A DNA stretch of 64,000 nucleotides from Bagarius yarrelli (GCA_005784505.1 VCAZ01000099.1:124001-188000); one strand, 5' to 3'; counted from the first letter of the stretch, positions 13,101 through 25,060 are shown. The notes: generated from the sequence alone by a model not told the origin. Made by a program: numbers and translations.

Positions 13101-14260
13101 CTGCAATAAATATTGCGATCTAAGATATTTCAACAGATGACTTGAATAGCTTAATTTGGAAGAAATTCATTATTTTAGAATAATTTTGGTGATTTTTCTA
13201 AGGAAGTGTATCTGCATAAAATACAATACACACATTATAAGCATAGATAAATACAAATATATAAATGAAATAAACAGTGGTTTATGTTTTTCCCAGAGAT
13301 TCAGACAGAAATTAAATATTTATTTAAAAAATCACACTGTATAGACTTCACTGTATGAATTAAGCACAATTAATGTTTGTTAAAGCTACAAGTGTGATTG
13401 TTTCTTGCACCTGAATGTTTTAATCTTGCTTGAACTGTGGTGCAGTCAAATATAAACCCCCCTTGACATTGCACATCCTGTAATATGACTATAAGAGGTG
13501 CGCACATTGCCATATATATATTATGCAGCCCTAATCCACGTTATGAAATGGAATGATGTACAATACCCTGCAAACGTATTCGGGTGGCATGTCCAATTTA
13601 ATGCTTGCTGCACAGTGAAGACATTAGTGTTTAGGATCAAAAGACGATTGATTACAATTGAAGATTATTCATTTTCAGATATTTACATATCTATATTTAT
13701 TGTGAACAACCTTTCAATAGATTTCACCCATTTCATGTGAGCAAAAATACTGGAACACACGACAGGCAAAAGACCAGTTAGACGAATCCAGTGGTTCCCA
13801 AACCTTTTCTGCCAATTTTAAAGTCACATTCACACTACAAAACACATATATTATAGTCACATTCTTTTTTCTGCTGTTTTTAGAATATTTGACTAAAAAA
13901 CAGATTGGAATATAATTAAATAGCGAAATAACCATCCCTGCTCTCAGAAATGTCTATATCATGGTACCTGCGTGCAGTATAAATGTATGCAATTATTATA
14001 ATGTACTATCTACATCAATTTATCTGTGTTATGATCTTGACACTTATCCAGACTTTGCTCTAATGACCCAGCGTCTGCACATGCACGCCGCTCGGGCACA
14101 GTGGGCACTGGTCATGTTCTTCTTGGCATTCCTGAGCACGTTTGCTATTGAGTTCCGTCACCATCACTTCGAGATTGTGTGCAGCGATGACCAGGAGCCT
14201 CCAATATGCCTATCAGAGACCTTCTCTGAGGCTTCAGATTACCAATCAGACCAGTTATAG
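10187..14260 (+). CDS. tmem150c: Transmembrane protein 150C (tentonin 3-like)
   Basis: This is a polytopic DRAM/TMEM150-family membrane protein; TMEM150C is reported to affect mechanically activated currents. Seven coding exons: 10187-10260, 10511-10564, 10667-10699, 10797-10864, 12165-12292, 12459-12636, 14052-14260 (TAG), giving 247 aa against 249 in human. Diagnostic strings include YFIAVEDDKITPLSSE, ISIAGDTPPASCVFSQVMNM, CFGMTLVGNFQ, NDEELHNVGTSMTFG and the C-terminal SEASDYQSDQL. About six hydrophobic segments are visible. Every junction keeps frame. The start is the first ATG after a splice acceptor at 10167, with a gcagcc context, and the N-terminus MKKCSPW lines up with human MDGKKCSVW. 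An upstream non-coding exon is therefore expected. It lies between scd5 and enoph1, as in human. Confidence 0.95.
10942..11640 (+). mobile_element. Non-autonomous DNA transposon-like element in tmem150c intron 4
   Basis: The stretch opens with gggctgggcaatatggcaaa and ends with a tttatcgcgattcttcatgaatca-type sequence. No coding capacity is seen. This gggctgggcaatat start is typical of hAT-like MITEs in fish. The boundaries are approximate. Confidence 0.45.
11743..11967. mobile_element. Diverged MITE-like fragment
   Basis: It begins actatatatgcaaaagtatg and contains gtgtggccacctt near the right end. This resembles the terminal sequence of the better preserved element at 48599-48883. Low confidence because the right terminus is eroded. 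Confidence 0.3.
13085..13533 (-). mobile_element. MITE copy (CAGCCCTA-terminated family) in tmem150c intron 6
   Basis: It matches the reverse complement of the element at 16973-17535 over several blocks: the aacattgcacatcctgtaat-type block near 13470, the tgcacc/agtgtgattgtttcttg block near 13390 and the terminal cagcccta at 13527-13533. No open reading frame of note. Confidence 0.5.
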
Positions 14261-14730
14261 TACTCATCTGCTTTTATTTGTATAGCAGAATTACTACAAC
14301 TTCCATTTATTCATTTCAATAATAATGCATGTCTGTTGAATGTAATATCTCTGAAGTGTTCTGTGAAGGAGTTTTTAAACCAGATCAAGTTTTGTATTGC
14401 AGGAGCCATATAGTGTTTCACATGGGAAATGCATGTATAGATGCATATTGTTAATGTTAGAAATGGGACTGGACAACATTTGTATTACGAGAAAAGGAAA
14501 CTGTTTCGACTACAAGAGAACAAGTAAAAAAATTAGGTCTCTATCTGAAGCACAGCTTTTAGTATAGTTTTAAAAAACACTCACTGTTTTCACATTTTAT
14601 ATCAACTTTAAAATAAAAAGTATGACATACTTTATTAATTCATTATATAAGTCTTGTGACATTCTACCTCAGTTTGATTTTCTTCAAATGTGTTTCATTG
14701 GTAATAAAGAAACAGAATTTATTCACTTAC
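14261..14730 (+). other. tmem150c: tmem150c 3' UTR and poly(A) signal
   Basis: AT-rich non-coding sequence after the stop codon. AATAAA at 14703-14708 is the most likely poly(A) signal; an earlier AAATAAAAAG lies near 14610. Confidence 0.5.
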
Positions 14731-15029
14731 TGGACTGTTTTATATAAAGAAATGTGGAAATGACATTGTGAACTTAAGGCTGAACTTCAGTGACTTAATT
14801 CCGATGTGGCACAGATGGGATATGACCAATGATCGTGTAAGCGGGAAAAAAAATCACATGGATTCTGATTTTTCAGATCGGTTTCAGGCCTCGTTTGTAT
14901 GTGGAAATAAATCAGATGTAAATTCCGATATGTACCATGTAAGCAGACAGATTTTCACCTGTCAATGTGAGTTCATTGAATAAGAGATGTTGGCGTGTAG
15001 TGTCAACTCTAGTGGACACCAAAAAAAAA

Positions 15030-15091
<62 letters not shown>

Positions 15092-16254
15092 TACTTAAAA
15101 TCTGTTTTGTATGTAAACAAATAAAAAAAAATTAACACACTATCAAAAAAAAAAGATATTTTTAACTTAGCAATCAATGCACCCTGGCTAAAATAAGAGC
15201 TTTTTTCTCCTCCTAAAAAGAGCAATTTTTGTATAAAATACGGCACAGGGAGCAAAACACAGTACAATCATTTCGTCTTTGTCCTTTGCGTCTATAAATT
15301 ATCTCACCGGTTTTACTTCCTTTTCTGATCAATATGTTTACCTTTGGTTATTTTGCTGTGTATAGTGTAAATGCAAATGTGGGTAAACTGGGATTTTTCT
15401 ATTTGCTTTGATTTTTTCTAGTTAAAATAAGTTATAATAGTTTTTAAAAAACATATTAGATGTAATTATTGTAAAATTTTCCACACAGTTTAGAATAAAC
15501 AATGCAATATGATATTTAATTATATAAATCTATAATATACATTTCTTCAAACACTTGCAGGAGCCTCTGGCTTATCAAGATTAGCTCGCTATGAAAGCTT
15601 TGCTGCTTGTTATTTTACTATCCGCATTGACCTAAAACTATTATTTAAAGCACTGAGTAGCTCGTTTATCCTTGAGATATGCATATTTGCTATATATCGT
15701 GCAGCCCTAGTTTGGAGTTTAAATGTATAAATATTGGTGATTTCTTTAGGTTTTGTTTCTTTATAAATTGTCTACATGCTACATTACAGTTTGTATATAA
15801 AAACCGAGGTATACCTAAATACTATATGTTCAATTCGTAAACATTTGCTTTTTTGCGATAAAAAAATGTTACATAAAGGTTTTCATAATAACATTTGGGA
15901 GTTTAACGTATGTTTACTGAATAGAGGAACAGGTACAATTACAGTGAAAAAAGAATTCATAATTAATAACTTAAATTACACGTACACATCCATACAGTTT
16001 ATAGTTTAAACATTCAAACTGACTAACAATATTACAAACCACTATCATTGTTGTTTTTAAAAACAAAATTAAAGTTTAAAAATAATATGCAAGCACCTTG
16101 AGTTTAATTGGGTACAACTACAATGCACTTGGCATTTGCTGCATAACTTCTTTCCCAAACCGACAAGTTACAAGCTACAAATATGTGATCCAACGCCAGC
16201 CTGCCGTTGCTTAAGTCCACTTGAGGAGTGCTGACACGCTTCTGTCCTTATCTG
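14731..16254. other. tmem150c-enoph1 intergenic region
   Basis: This lies between two converging genes (tmem150c + and enoph1 -). It holds an (AT)n run at 15034-15087 and a MITE terminus fragment near 15690-15712 (atatcgtgcagcccta). The left part of the enoph1 3' UTR should be at the right end. Short open reading frames here have no recognisable product. Confidence 0.5.
15034..15087. repeat. Microsatellite (AT)n
   Basis: A pure AT dinucleotide run is preceded by an A13 tract. Confidence 0.97.
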
Positions 16255-19200
16255 TTAAATGCTTCTGGTAAGTTCCAGCTGGTTAAATGTTGTGAGGGTT
16301 CTATAATGGTTTCTCTCCTCTTCAGTGAGCTCAATGTTGCCTGGTCGCACAACCAGGGCCACGTTCAGGCCAGCATCCTCTGCTGCCTTTGCTTCTACAA
16401 GGTGAAAAGACTAAATGTTAATATTGTCAAAAAAATGCAGCTCTACGACACATCCTAATCAATGATCTCACTCATTTTTTGATCCTCAATGTATAGCAAA
16501 AACGTATCCCTTGAATAGGACTGTAATATTTTATTTGTTATATGAACTGTAATATCTTTCCATACTGTTGTTCAAAAGAAAATCTCCCAAAATATACATA
16601 TCTTTACATTTAACTTAACATATTCACAAAACATATATTGCAATAGTGTGTGCTAATCTTGGGGTAAAAAAAGATAATGATAATCCATCTAAACAAACTT
16701 TCTGGTGAATTTTTTTTATGGTTTGACGCAGAATTTGCCTAGTCAAAATTGCACTCTATTATGGCTGATCCTGTACGCTGGTCCCCAAATTCCTAAGCTG
16801 GGATATGGGAAAAAGAGAATTCACTGTGCTGTAACGTACGGTATATGTGATTAAAATAAAAGGCTTTCTTGCGATATCAGAATGACCCTTTAATGACCGG
16901 GTAACCTAACAGCCTTTATTGTTATTCGCTCACAGCTACCAGGGTAGTATTTTTTTCTAAGAAAAAGCTTTAGGGCTGTCACATATATAGTTTGAGCATC
17001 GACACACAATGTGCACATCTCCAATAGTCACATTACAGGATGTGTAATATCAAGTGGGGATTATTATATTATTATTTGACTGCACTACAGTTCAGGACAC
17101 ATGTGTTTTGTAGATTAAATGTAATAATCGAGTGAAAGTTTAGCATTTGCACATTGTTTTAAGGTTTTTTATTACTGTGTAAATATTTCAAACAAGTTTA
17201 AGGGTGCAAGAAACAAATCAGTTTTGTAGCTTTAACAAAGATTAATTGTGCTTAATCTATACAGTAAGGACTATACAGTGTGATTCAATTATTTAATTTA
17301 TATATCCGAACATCCAGAAAAAAACATAAAGCACTGTTTATTTGATTTACATCTTTGTTCTATTGTACTTATCTATGCTTGTAATTTATGCATATGCACG
17401 CACTCACAAAACCAACAGGAACATTCTAAAATAATGAAATCTTTCCAAATAGTGCTAATTAAGAAGTTTGGTAAAAATTGTTCATATTGAAATATATATT
17501 ACAATGTCAGTTTTATCCAATATCGCGCAGCCCTACTTCAAATGAACGGAAAGACGGTTCTTTGTGCCCATGTGAATGATTTGGCGAATGTTAAACTGTT
17601 GGATACTAATAAAAGGTTTGATGATTATCAGAGAACCTTTACCATCTGAACTACCAATGCCTTTATAGTCTAGAGTAAATAAAATTGTCCTTAAATCTTT
17701 TTAAACTATCTGTGATAAAATATTGGTTGTAGTGGTGCATCAGTGGTAATTGCCCTGTTAAAATGCCCTGCAGTGTTTCTTCAAACTTTAAAAAAATGAG
17801 GAGGTTGCAGCTGTATGCCTTTTTTTTCCCACCCACCTCGTGTGACATCTGTTAGGAACATCATGTCTTCTGGGGCGCAGCCAATTCTCTCTGCAATCTT
17901 CTCATAGCTTTTACTCTCCACTTTGGCTCCAATGTTAGTGTCAAAATGACCATCAAATAACTGCAACAGACATTTAGAAAAAAGTGTTGAAATACAACAT
18001 CCCACCGTAAACTGTAATCAGCAGTTTACTTAAAAGGGATCCAAAAAAGTACTTGCGTCTAATAGATCTCCTTCAATCGAATAGCCAAAGAGTAACTTCT
18101 GAGCTTCTATACTCCCAGAAGAATAAATGTAAATTTTAAGACCATGCTCTCTCCATCTTCTTATAGCAGGAACCACATCCTGATATACTCTGTGCCAAAA
18201 GTTCAGAAACAAACGATTGTATTCACTTAAATGTTCTTGTAACGAAATTTAATACTTTAATTCGGTTTATAGCTATAATTTAGTTGCTCTAGGGGGAAAA
18301 AAAATCTTCTCCATACTTACTCGCCTTTAATCTTCCCAGAAACATAGGCTGCTCTCCACATGTGGCCTTGCAGCTGCTTGAGAGCAGTGGTCTTTCTGTC
18401 CGCAGCCATCTGCCACAGGACACCATCCACCACCTCCCGGATGGCCTTCTCTTCATCTGTGTGGACCGTCTGGTCTACAGCATGAACTGGGCATGCTCTA
18501 TTCTGCTTAAGATCTTCCTCCGTCTAAAAACAAAAATTACTATATTCTTATATTGTATGAATATGCTTACTAACAATATGGCTTCCTAATACTATCATTC
18601 TGGTTGAACATCGTTTGTTGATTTAGAATCAACATTTCAATCAACAAATCATAACCATCTGACATCATCAGTGTGTCGCCACGATCCATCCTTCCCTTTG
18701 ACATATTACATACGTTATTTAAGTATTTCGTTATACATATATATATAAATATTCTATTTCGATTTTGGGTTTGTGTCGACACACACTGATGACATCACAT
18801 GGTTATGATTGGTTGATTGAAATGCTGATCCAAGATTAACAAAGGATGTTAAACCAGAATCATATCCTCACTGGCAAAAAATTAAATCCATCTAGCTGCC
18901 ACGCATCCGATTCAAAACACTGATGCTCGCCTACAAAGCCAAAAACGAAGCAGCACCTGTTCCCTCCTACATCTAAGCACTCATCACTTCTCGCATCACG
19001 CGCCATCGGGTCTACAATCACCGCTCGACTGGTCCAACCATCCCCTAAGATGCAAGGTAGGTCCGCCTCAAGACTCTTCTCTGTTCTGGCACCAAGATGG
19101 TGGAATGAACATTGTCAGAACAGCAGAGTCACCGGATGTCTTCAAGAGATGAATAAAAATCCACTGATACTTGACATTAGAAAACAAACCCTAATTTATG

Positions 19201-19660
19201 CTGCTCTTTATAACAGTATTTGTGGGTTGTCACACTTTGATTTGTGGTCTAATGTACCAGTACATTAGATCATATAATTAGACTTTGTATGTCGCTCTGG
19301 ATTGAAGGTTTCTGCTTAAATGATGTTAATGTAATATCAGTGTGTAATTAATAAATTGAGAAATCGATGCTGCGGTAAATGACCTGTTTCTTTAGGAGCT
19401 GTACATCCTGTTTGCACTCATCCTCCTCCCAGTGCGCGCTCAGGTACTCCTCCAAGTGCTCTCTGATATATGGAAATAAAACATCCTGCATGGGAAATAA
19501 ACGCTAGTCAAGCCCTATTCATGCTGCATGTCACAATTACTGGCAATTTTATCAAAGGATCCACAAACATTCTTACCTTTACGAACGTTATAGGAGTCGT
19601 GGTTCCTTCAATGTCCAGCAGTAAAACGCTAACGTTCTCCGGAACTGTAATCGTTGTCAT
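16255..19660 (-). CDS. enoph1: Enolase-phosphatase E1 (acireductone synthase)
   Basis: This is a HAD-superfamily enzyme of the methionine salvage pathway. It enolises and dephosphorylates 2,3-diketo-5-methylthiopentyl-1-phosphate to acireductone. Six exons, in coding order: 19577-19660, 19384-19485, 18321-18523, 18057-18189, 17837-17960, 16255-16394 (TAA), giving 261 aa, the same length as human. HAD motif I is DIEGTTTP (Asp16, Glu18), motif II is YSSGS, the motif III lysine is in AQKLLFG, and motif IV is FLTDVTR; DGHFDTNIGAKVESKSY is also typical. The donor of exon 4 is GC (gac|GCAAGT at 18055-18056); the other introns are GT-AG. The exon 4-5 join is in frame and gives EGDLLD-LFDGHFD. It converges with tmem150c and is divergent from hnrnpdl, as in human. 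Confidence 0.97.
16756..16857 (+). repeat. SINE 3' fragment
   Basis: The blocks attatggctgatcctgtacgc, ccccaaattcctaagctggg and ttcactgtgctgtaa match the 3' body of the SINE at 27341-27577. It lies in enoph1 intron 5, antisense to the gene. Confidence 0.6.
16973..17535 (+). mobile_element. MITE, 563 bp, GGGCTGTC...GCAGCCCT termini
   Basis: The ends are gggctgtc and gcagccct, short imperfect terminal inverted repeats; there is no coding capacity. Related copies lie at 13085-13533 (inverted), 36310-36780 (inverted) and 57985-58384. Shared internal blocks include the gtttagcatttgcaca string and the cacagtgtgattcaatt/tgacatttgg region. It lies in enoph1 intron 5. Confidence 0.6.
18612..18840. 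mobile_element. Long inverted-repeat (fold-back) element in enoph1 intron 2
   Basis: The left arm (about 18612-18677) contains tttcaatcaacaaatcataa and acatcatcagtgtgt. The right arm (about 18776-18840) contains the reverse complement with a few mismatches (ttatgattggttgattgaaa and acacactgatga). About 98 bases separate the arms. It looks like a non-autonomous transposon and has no coding capacity. Confidence 0.6.
18870..19334 (+). mobile_element. LINE 3'-end remnant (reverse transcriptase C-terminus plus 3' tail)
   Basis: Broken reading frames give TLMLAYKAKNEAAP, SRLFSVLAPRWWNE and similar strings, typical of the C-terminal part of CR1/L2-like retrotransposon reverse transcriptases in fish. 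It ends in tgtatgtcgctctggatt and an untranslated tail to 19334. Stop codons and frameshifts show it is dead. It is antisense to enoph1, in intron 2. Confidence 0.6.
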
Positions 19661-19937
19661 TTTGATTTTAAATGGACAACGACTGTCTCGTTAGGACAAT
19701 TGACTATAAGGGACACGGATATTAAACAGAGAGTTTAATAAAGCCGATTACTGCATAACAGGGAAGCAAAACGGTTTTGAATGAATTGCACACTAAGCAG
19801 CTAGCAACGTGCTAACACATGGCTTAGTCAACGGGTTGCCAGGTATCCTGAACTATAATCCCCTTTAATGAAAAGTAATAATAGTAACAGTAATAATAAT
19901 AATAATAATAATAATAAGCTAGTTGATGTTAGTAATT

Positions 19938-20015
<78 letters not shown>

Positions 20016-20039
20016 TTTTTTTACAGATAAATAGATTTA

Positions 20040-20079
<40 letters not shown>

Positions 20080-21384
20080 TGATGGCGTTTGATTTCAGCT
20101 AGTAGATGTTAGTAACTTACATTATTTTAAATATTTTTTTACAGATAAAAAGAATTAAATAATCATAATATGGTGTTTATTTTTAGGTAGTTGACGGTAT
20201 TTCGTAATTTTATTAATATAATCATTTTACAGATAAACAAAATTCAGTAATAATAATAATAATAATATGGTGTTTATTTTTAGCTAATATAATTATTTTA
20301 CAGATAAAAAGAAGTGTGTTAAATAAATTTACACACCAGATACAAAATGTATGCAGACGTAAGTTACACTGGCCACAAAGGAACAGTGGTTTTAATTTAT
20401 TTATTTAGTATTAATTTATCATTTATTTCATTTATTAAATTTTAAGAAATTAACTTATACAGACATTGGTCACTGTTTTATTGCAGTCCACATACACTGG
20501 CACCATTGTCTACATCTAAAAGAAATTTATTTACTATAAACTCTGCATAAACAGTAACAGTAATCTGTTCCCAGTGGAAAACGGGGCACCCTGGAGCTGA
20601 GACTGCAGCTAAGGTTTTTTAATTACATTTTATTTAGAACTTACATGCCTAAACATAAAGTATGGTCAAAGCTTCATAAAAGGGGTTTTTACATTTATCT
20701 GGCAACTCATAACGATGGCTTGGCCTACCAGGGCGCAACTGGTCTAAAACCAAGATTCAAAGATTTAAACATCATTTACATCACCACATACTTCCGGCAA
20801 AAATAGTCTAAAGATCAGTGAATTTATGTTTCCGCAGTGTCGGATTTTTTTACCGGGTTTTCTGGGATATAGTTGTTTGACACATTAAGGCTTCCGTATT
20901 ACGTCAGATAAATATTAGCAAGGTTGAAAAAAATATATTACTTGTGTATAGGAATCCATTTACGAAAGCAAATGGACTGCAGTAAATAGAGCTATAATAT
21001 ATTTGAACATTTTTTTAAATTATAAAAAGGTTAGGTTTTTTAAAAAAAATATCTAATTAATGATCAACCTTCTGGAAATAACAGTAGTTATGTCAAGGTT
21101 TAATATTCACCACTACTAATTTGTTAAATTGTGTAATAAATTCAACTTTATGTGATAAATAATTAAGAATTTTAGAATTGTAATTATACAAATAAGTCTC
21201 TGTGTTGATGTCTCTTCGCCCCGCCCCTGACTTCCCACGCTCCACCCCTTTTCTCCCGCTCTCTGATTACGTCACTGTCCGCCATTTTAGCAAACGGGTG
21301 AGGGTGTTTGTGTTTGCTTTGTGTCGTAGCCTTTTTCCACACTGATCCGTACAGGTCGTTGTACCGGACTACCTTAGCCACAAA
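19661..21384. promoter_or_regulatory. Divergent enoph1 / hnrnpdl intergenic and promoter region
   Basis: The two start codons face away from each other about 1.7 kb apart. The middle holds microsatellites: (AAT)n near 19896-19918, (AT)n at 19945-20008 and (AAT)n at 20039-20078, then two more decayed copies of a gttagtaa...ttttacagataaa unit to about 20310. The hnrnpdl side (from about 21200) is GC-richer and is annotated separately. No coding exon was seen. Confidence 0.6.
21200..21384 (+). promoter_or_regulatory. hnrnpdl: hnrnpdl proximal promoter / 5' UTR
   Basis: This is a locally GC- and pyrimidine-rich stretch. It carries a CRE-like TTACGTCA at 21267-21274 and a YY1-like gtccgccatttta at 21277-21289. 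Both are common in ubiquitously expressed vertebrate promoters. The start of transcription cannot be placed from sequence alone. Confidence 0.5.
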
Positions 21385-23540
21385 ATGCAGACAGAACTCG
21401 AGCAAACCGATTTCAGCACAGATGAGTTTCCCGAGGGGTCCAAAATAAACGCAAGCAAAAATCAGCAGGATGACGGGTAAGTGGTGCTGCTGCTAGGCCG
21501 GGGAAGGCCTTAAACCTCTTCGGCTTGAATAGCTAACATTGCTAAGCTAGCTTGAATGTTAGCGTGATTTTTTTTTTGCGGTTAGCCTATTTTAGCTGGC
21601 ATAACCATGGTTTTTAAAGTTGCAATTAACTTTGTGTTTAACGGACAAAGTGTTATCTAAGCTGAACATGCACGTTGTTCTCCGCAGTCTGTAGCCCTGC
21701 GGCTATGCTAGCGGTTGCAGAAAATCGAAACGTGGCCTAATGTTAGATGTGAACCATTGCTAGATAATGTGTAGCATGTTTGCATTCACATGCTAACTAA
21801 TTTAAGTCTGTTCACTTTTTCGCATGTTTCCTAATTTACGTATCTGCTTTTAAATGAATAAATTTCTAAAGAAAACGAGGTAAATTTCTGCCGCTACTTT
21901 ATAGCGTCTAATGCTAGTTCGGTGTACATGATGGTGTATTTGAGTTGCATGTCCTTTCCCGCTAAATTCCTGAAAGCATTCTTGGACTTGTGCCCATCTC
22001 AGTGTGTTTTCTCTTTCAGAAAATAACCATACATATGTTTGTTTGTTTTGTTTTGTTTTATTATTTACAGGAAAATGTTTATTGGTGGCCTGAGCTGGGA
22101 TACCAGCAAGCAAGATCTTAAAGACTACCTGTCTAAGTTTGGAGAAGTGTTGGACTGTACCATCAAAACAGACCCAATGACCGGTCGATCCAGAGGGTTT
22201 GGGTTTGTGTTGTTCAAAGATGCGCAAAGTGTCGACAGAGTGAGTGGTTTTTTTCTTTTTAAATTAAAAAAAAACAATTGCCTAATGTTATGCTCCTTAA
22301 ATCGTAATAATTAAACTAACAATCTCCAATTTAACCTGTTTAAATTTTTTACCCTCTGATTATCACACTGTAAATGAGGTACACGTTTAACTGGAGCTAC
22401 TATGAAAGTGTGTGTCTACACAAGGCTGGATTACATTTTATTTTTGCTTGAATATGCGATGCATAATTTGTCATGTAACCCATGACTATGTTTACAGGTT
22501 CTGGAGCTGAAGGAACACAAACTGGATGGTAAACTAATTGACCCCAAGCGAGCCAAAGCCATGAAAGGCAAGGAGCCTCCCAAAAAAGTCTTTGTTGGAG
22601 GTCTTCGTCCAGAAACAACAGAGGAACAAATCCGGGAATATTTTGGATCCTTTGGAGATGTGAGTCATGTGACCGACGTCACAGATGCGTTGTTGCACTC
22701 TTCCTAAATCACACGTACAGCTGTTACCAAATAGTAACTGTTTGTCCCGCTGTCCATGTAGATTGAAAATATTGAACTTCCTGTGGATAGCAACACGAAC
22801 GAGAGACGGGGGTTCTGCTTTGTAACGTATGTGGATGAAGAACCGGTTAAAAAGCTTTTGGAAAATAGATACCACAATGTGGGAGCAGGAAAGGTATGTT
22901 TATTAAATAGGGGTTTCTTTTCTTTTGTGCAAGTCCGGTGTTAATGTCTGGCATGTTTCGATACAATTTTCCTTCCCCTCTTGTCTCTTTAGTGTGAAAT
23001 TAAAGTTGCCCAACCTAAAGAGGTCTACAGACAACAACAGAACAGAAGTGACCGGGGAGCAAGAGGAGGATTTAGGGGTCGTGGAAGAGGAGGTATTTGT
23101 TTAATTTATAAGGCACTGAAAATTGTTGGTCCTTTTCCTTCGTTCCTTTTTTTTTTTTTTTTTTTTCCTCCCCTTTTTTTTAAAACTTCGTTTTATTCTG
23201 ATTTTCTTGTACAGGACCTAGTCAGGGCTACAACCAAGGCTATGGTGGCTACTATGGACAGAACTATGGAAGCTACGGCAATGGCTACAGCCAGGGCTAT
23301 AATGATTACTCTGGGTATGACTATTCAGGATACCAGAATTACCCGAATTATGGATATGGACAAGGCTATGATGACTACAATGGTAAGTCAATCACCCTGC
23401 CAGCTTTAACAGGGGGGAACAATTTAGTTTGATTCTAAGCATATTTTAATTTGATCTTTTATCAAAAAGGTCAACAGAGCAGTTACGGCAAAGTCCCCCG
23501 GGAGGGTGGAAACCATCAGAATAACTACCAGCCGTATTGA
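21385..23540 (+). CDS. hnrnpdl: Heterogeneous nuclear ribonucleoprotein D-like
   Basis: This is an RNA-binding protein acting in splicing, mRNA stability and transport. Seven coding exons: 21385-21476, 22071-22239, 22498-22659, 22762-22893, 22993-23092, 23215-23382, 23470-23540 (TGA), giving 297 aa. It has two RRMs. RRM1 carries RNP2 KMFIGGL and RNP1 RGFGFVLF; RRM2 carries KVFVGGL and RGFCFVTY. An RG-rich stretch (RGARGGFRGRGRG) and a Tyr/Gly-rich prion-like exon follow, with the C-terminus GGNHQNNYQPY. VLELKEHKLDGKLIDPKRAKAMKGKEPPKK and KCEIKVAQPKEVYRQQQ blocks identify the DL paralogue (strings given in part). The start used, MQTELEQ, matches the short mammalian isoform; a longer N-terminal form was not seen. 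The Tyr/Gly exon is 168 nt and can be skipped in frame. It is in tandem with hnrnpd. Confidence 0.95.
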
Positions 23541-25060
23541 TGAAATGACATGACCTGCCAGAACTGATGGTAAGGTTATAATTTATCTTTTTCATTTAGC
23601 TTTATGCATCAACATTAAAGATCAATAGACAATGCTAACTATCCTAAACAGATTGGTATGTATTTTTTTTTTTTTAACACACTTTTTCTTACAAACTTAA
23701 GGATATGTCTATAGATCTTTAACGGCTAATGCTTGCACAGCTGTGTCTTTGTTGTAAAAAAAAAAAAAAAAAAAAAAGAGAAATCTCCAGGAAAAAGTAC
23801 ATTTTCTGCAGATTTCCTTGCAATTTCTCCTGCTTTTTAACAGGTGATCATAAACTTGATAGCAATGCTAACAGGTAAAGTACTGCTAAAGGGTACAGAG
23901 TAAGGGAACCTCTCCTGATTTTTCCGTTCTTTTCCTAATTCTGATTATTATACCTTGTTTGTACCTGCCAGTGGGGACTTCATTGCAGGCCGTGTGTCAC
24001 CTGACCACGAAATTCTCTGGGCGTCGCACATAGCGGGCAGAGAGCACGGCATGCACGAGAAAACGCTGTCCTGTGGTATGGTCTCTTCAAATTTCCTGTA
24101 CCAGCGTTTAAAAGCAAACGTTAAGCAGGAGCTCTCTCGTTTTCCCTTAAGTTATCAAGGTTTTGTTTAACAGTTTTTAAAATGAATTTTTTACAGGTTT
24201 TTAACAGTGAACCCTAAAATGTTTAACCTTGCTGTTTGTATTCTCCTTTTTTTTTTTAAGTGTTCTTGTATTTCAGTTCTGGATCTTCAGTGTTTATTTT
24301 AATTTTTAATTTTTTTTGTTTTATTTTGTCTATCTAAAACGGTTATCACCCCATAAATTGTATAAAACTCATAATGCTTGCTTTTTCTTTAGAGTCCATA
24401 GAGAACTTCAAATGGTACACCTCAGTCATTTTTCTTAAGACATAGATGATAAAGATCATATGTAAACTCTTTTTGTAATGCTAATAAAACACGCAAGGTG
24501 TTATTTGCCGTTTTGGAAATGACATTAAATTTGATAGGATACAGCCGAGTATACTTTTCCATGGGGTTTTTTTTTTCCTAAAAGCTCAGTGGAGCTAAAG
24601 GTTTCACTGGCCATAGACATGCTTTTAAGTAACATTTAAGTACATATGATCTTTAGTCTTGAATGGTGATATTAATAGCTTAAAGTCAACAGCTCCTGAA
24701 GTTTAAACTGAAACATGGAGGTGGTCTTATTCAGTAAAAGCCTTTCACTATCAAAATAACTAATATCTTGTCTTTATCTTTTTTTTTAAGGTTGGCTGAC
24801 CGAGCGTTCGTACCCTGGAGGCAGCTCATGGATCCCCTCTTCTTAATCAAAGAGCGTCCTGGTTTTAAAATACTTTTGTTTGTGTCCTCTGAAGAAGACA
24901 TTGTAAATATTGTTTCCAAGTTTCTTATCCTGTGCTTTGTTTAAGTAGATGCTGAAAGTTTTGTGCTGATGTGTACTTGGATCCTGATTTGGAAAATGTC
25001 TTTTGTTTTAATTTTGTCAGTTTTGAATAAATGGAAATTAAAATTGGGGTACAAAAACGT
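23541..25060 (+). other. hnrnpdl: hnrnpdl 3' UTR with two introns and poly(A) signal
   Basis: The stop exon ends 29 bases past the TGA at a strong donor (gatg|GTAAGG, intron from 23570). A cassette exon lies at 23972-24075, annotated separately. A polypyrimidine tract with AAG acceptor at 24789-24790 opens the terminal exon (24791 on, gttggctgaccgagcg). AATAAA at 25026-25031 is the likely poly(A) signal. A 3' UTR with introns is known for mammalian HNRNPDL and makes the transcript a candidate for nonsense-mediated decay. Confidence 0.7.
23972..24075 (+). other. hnrnpdl: 3'-UTR cassette exon of hnrnpdl (104 nt)
   Basis: The acceptor ttgtttgtacctgccag ends at 23971 and the donor GTATGG starts at 24076. 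The acceptor region and first bases are almost the same as those of the 102-nt exon in the hnrnpd 3' UTR (30799-30900), and both donors are GTATGG. Conservation outside coding sequence between paralogues points to a regulated splice unit. Confidence 0.75.

Noticed and set aside
13961..14051. 5' extension of the tmem150c last exon
   Set aside because: The family match begins exactly at the acceptor at 14052; upstream residues do not fit TMEM150C.
18362..18589. 75-aa plus-strand open reading frame
   Set aside because: It is the antisense shadow of enoph1 exon 3.
19050..19268. 72-aa open reading frame with RLFSVLAPRWWNE
   Set aside because: Not a host gene: it is a piece of a dead LINE reverse transcriptase with stops and frameshifts around it.
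22039..22070. Upstream start for hnrnpdl exon 2 within the intron
   Set aside because: The in-frame extension is the polypyrimidine tract before the acceptor at 22070; exon 1 with MQTELEQ supplies the true N-terminus.
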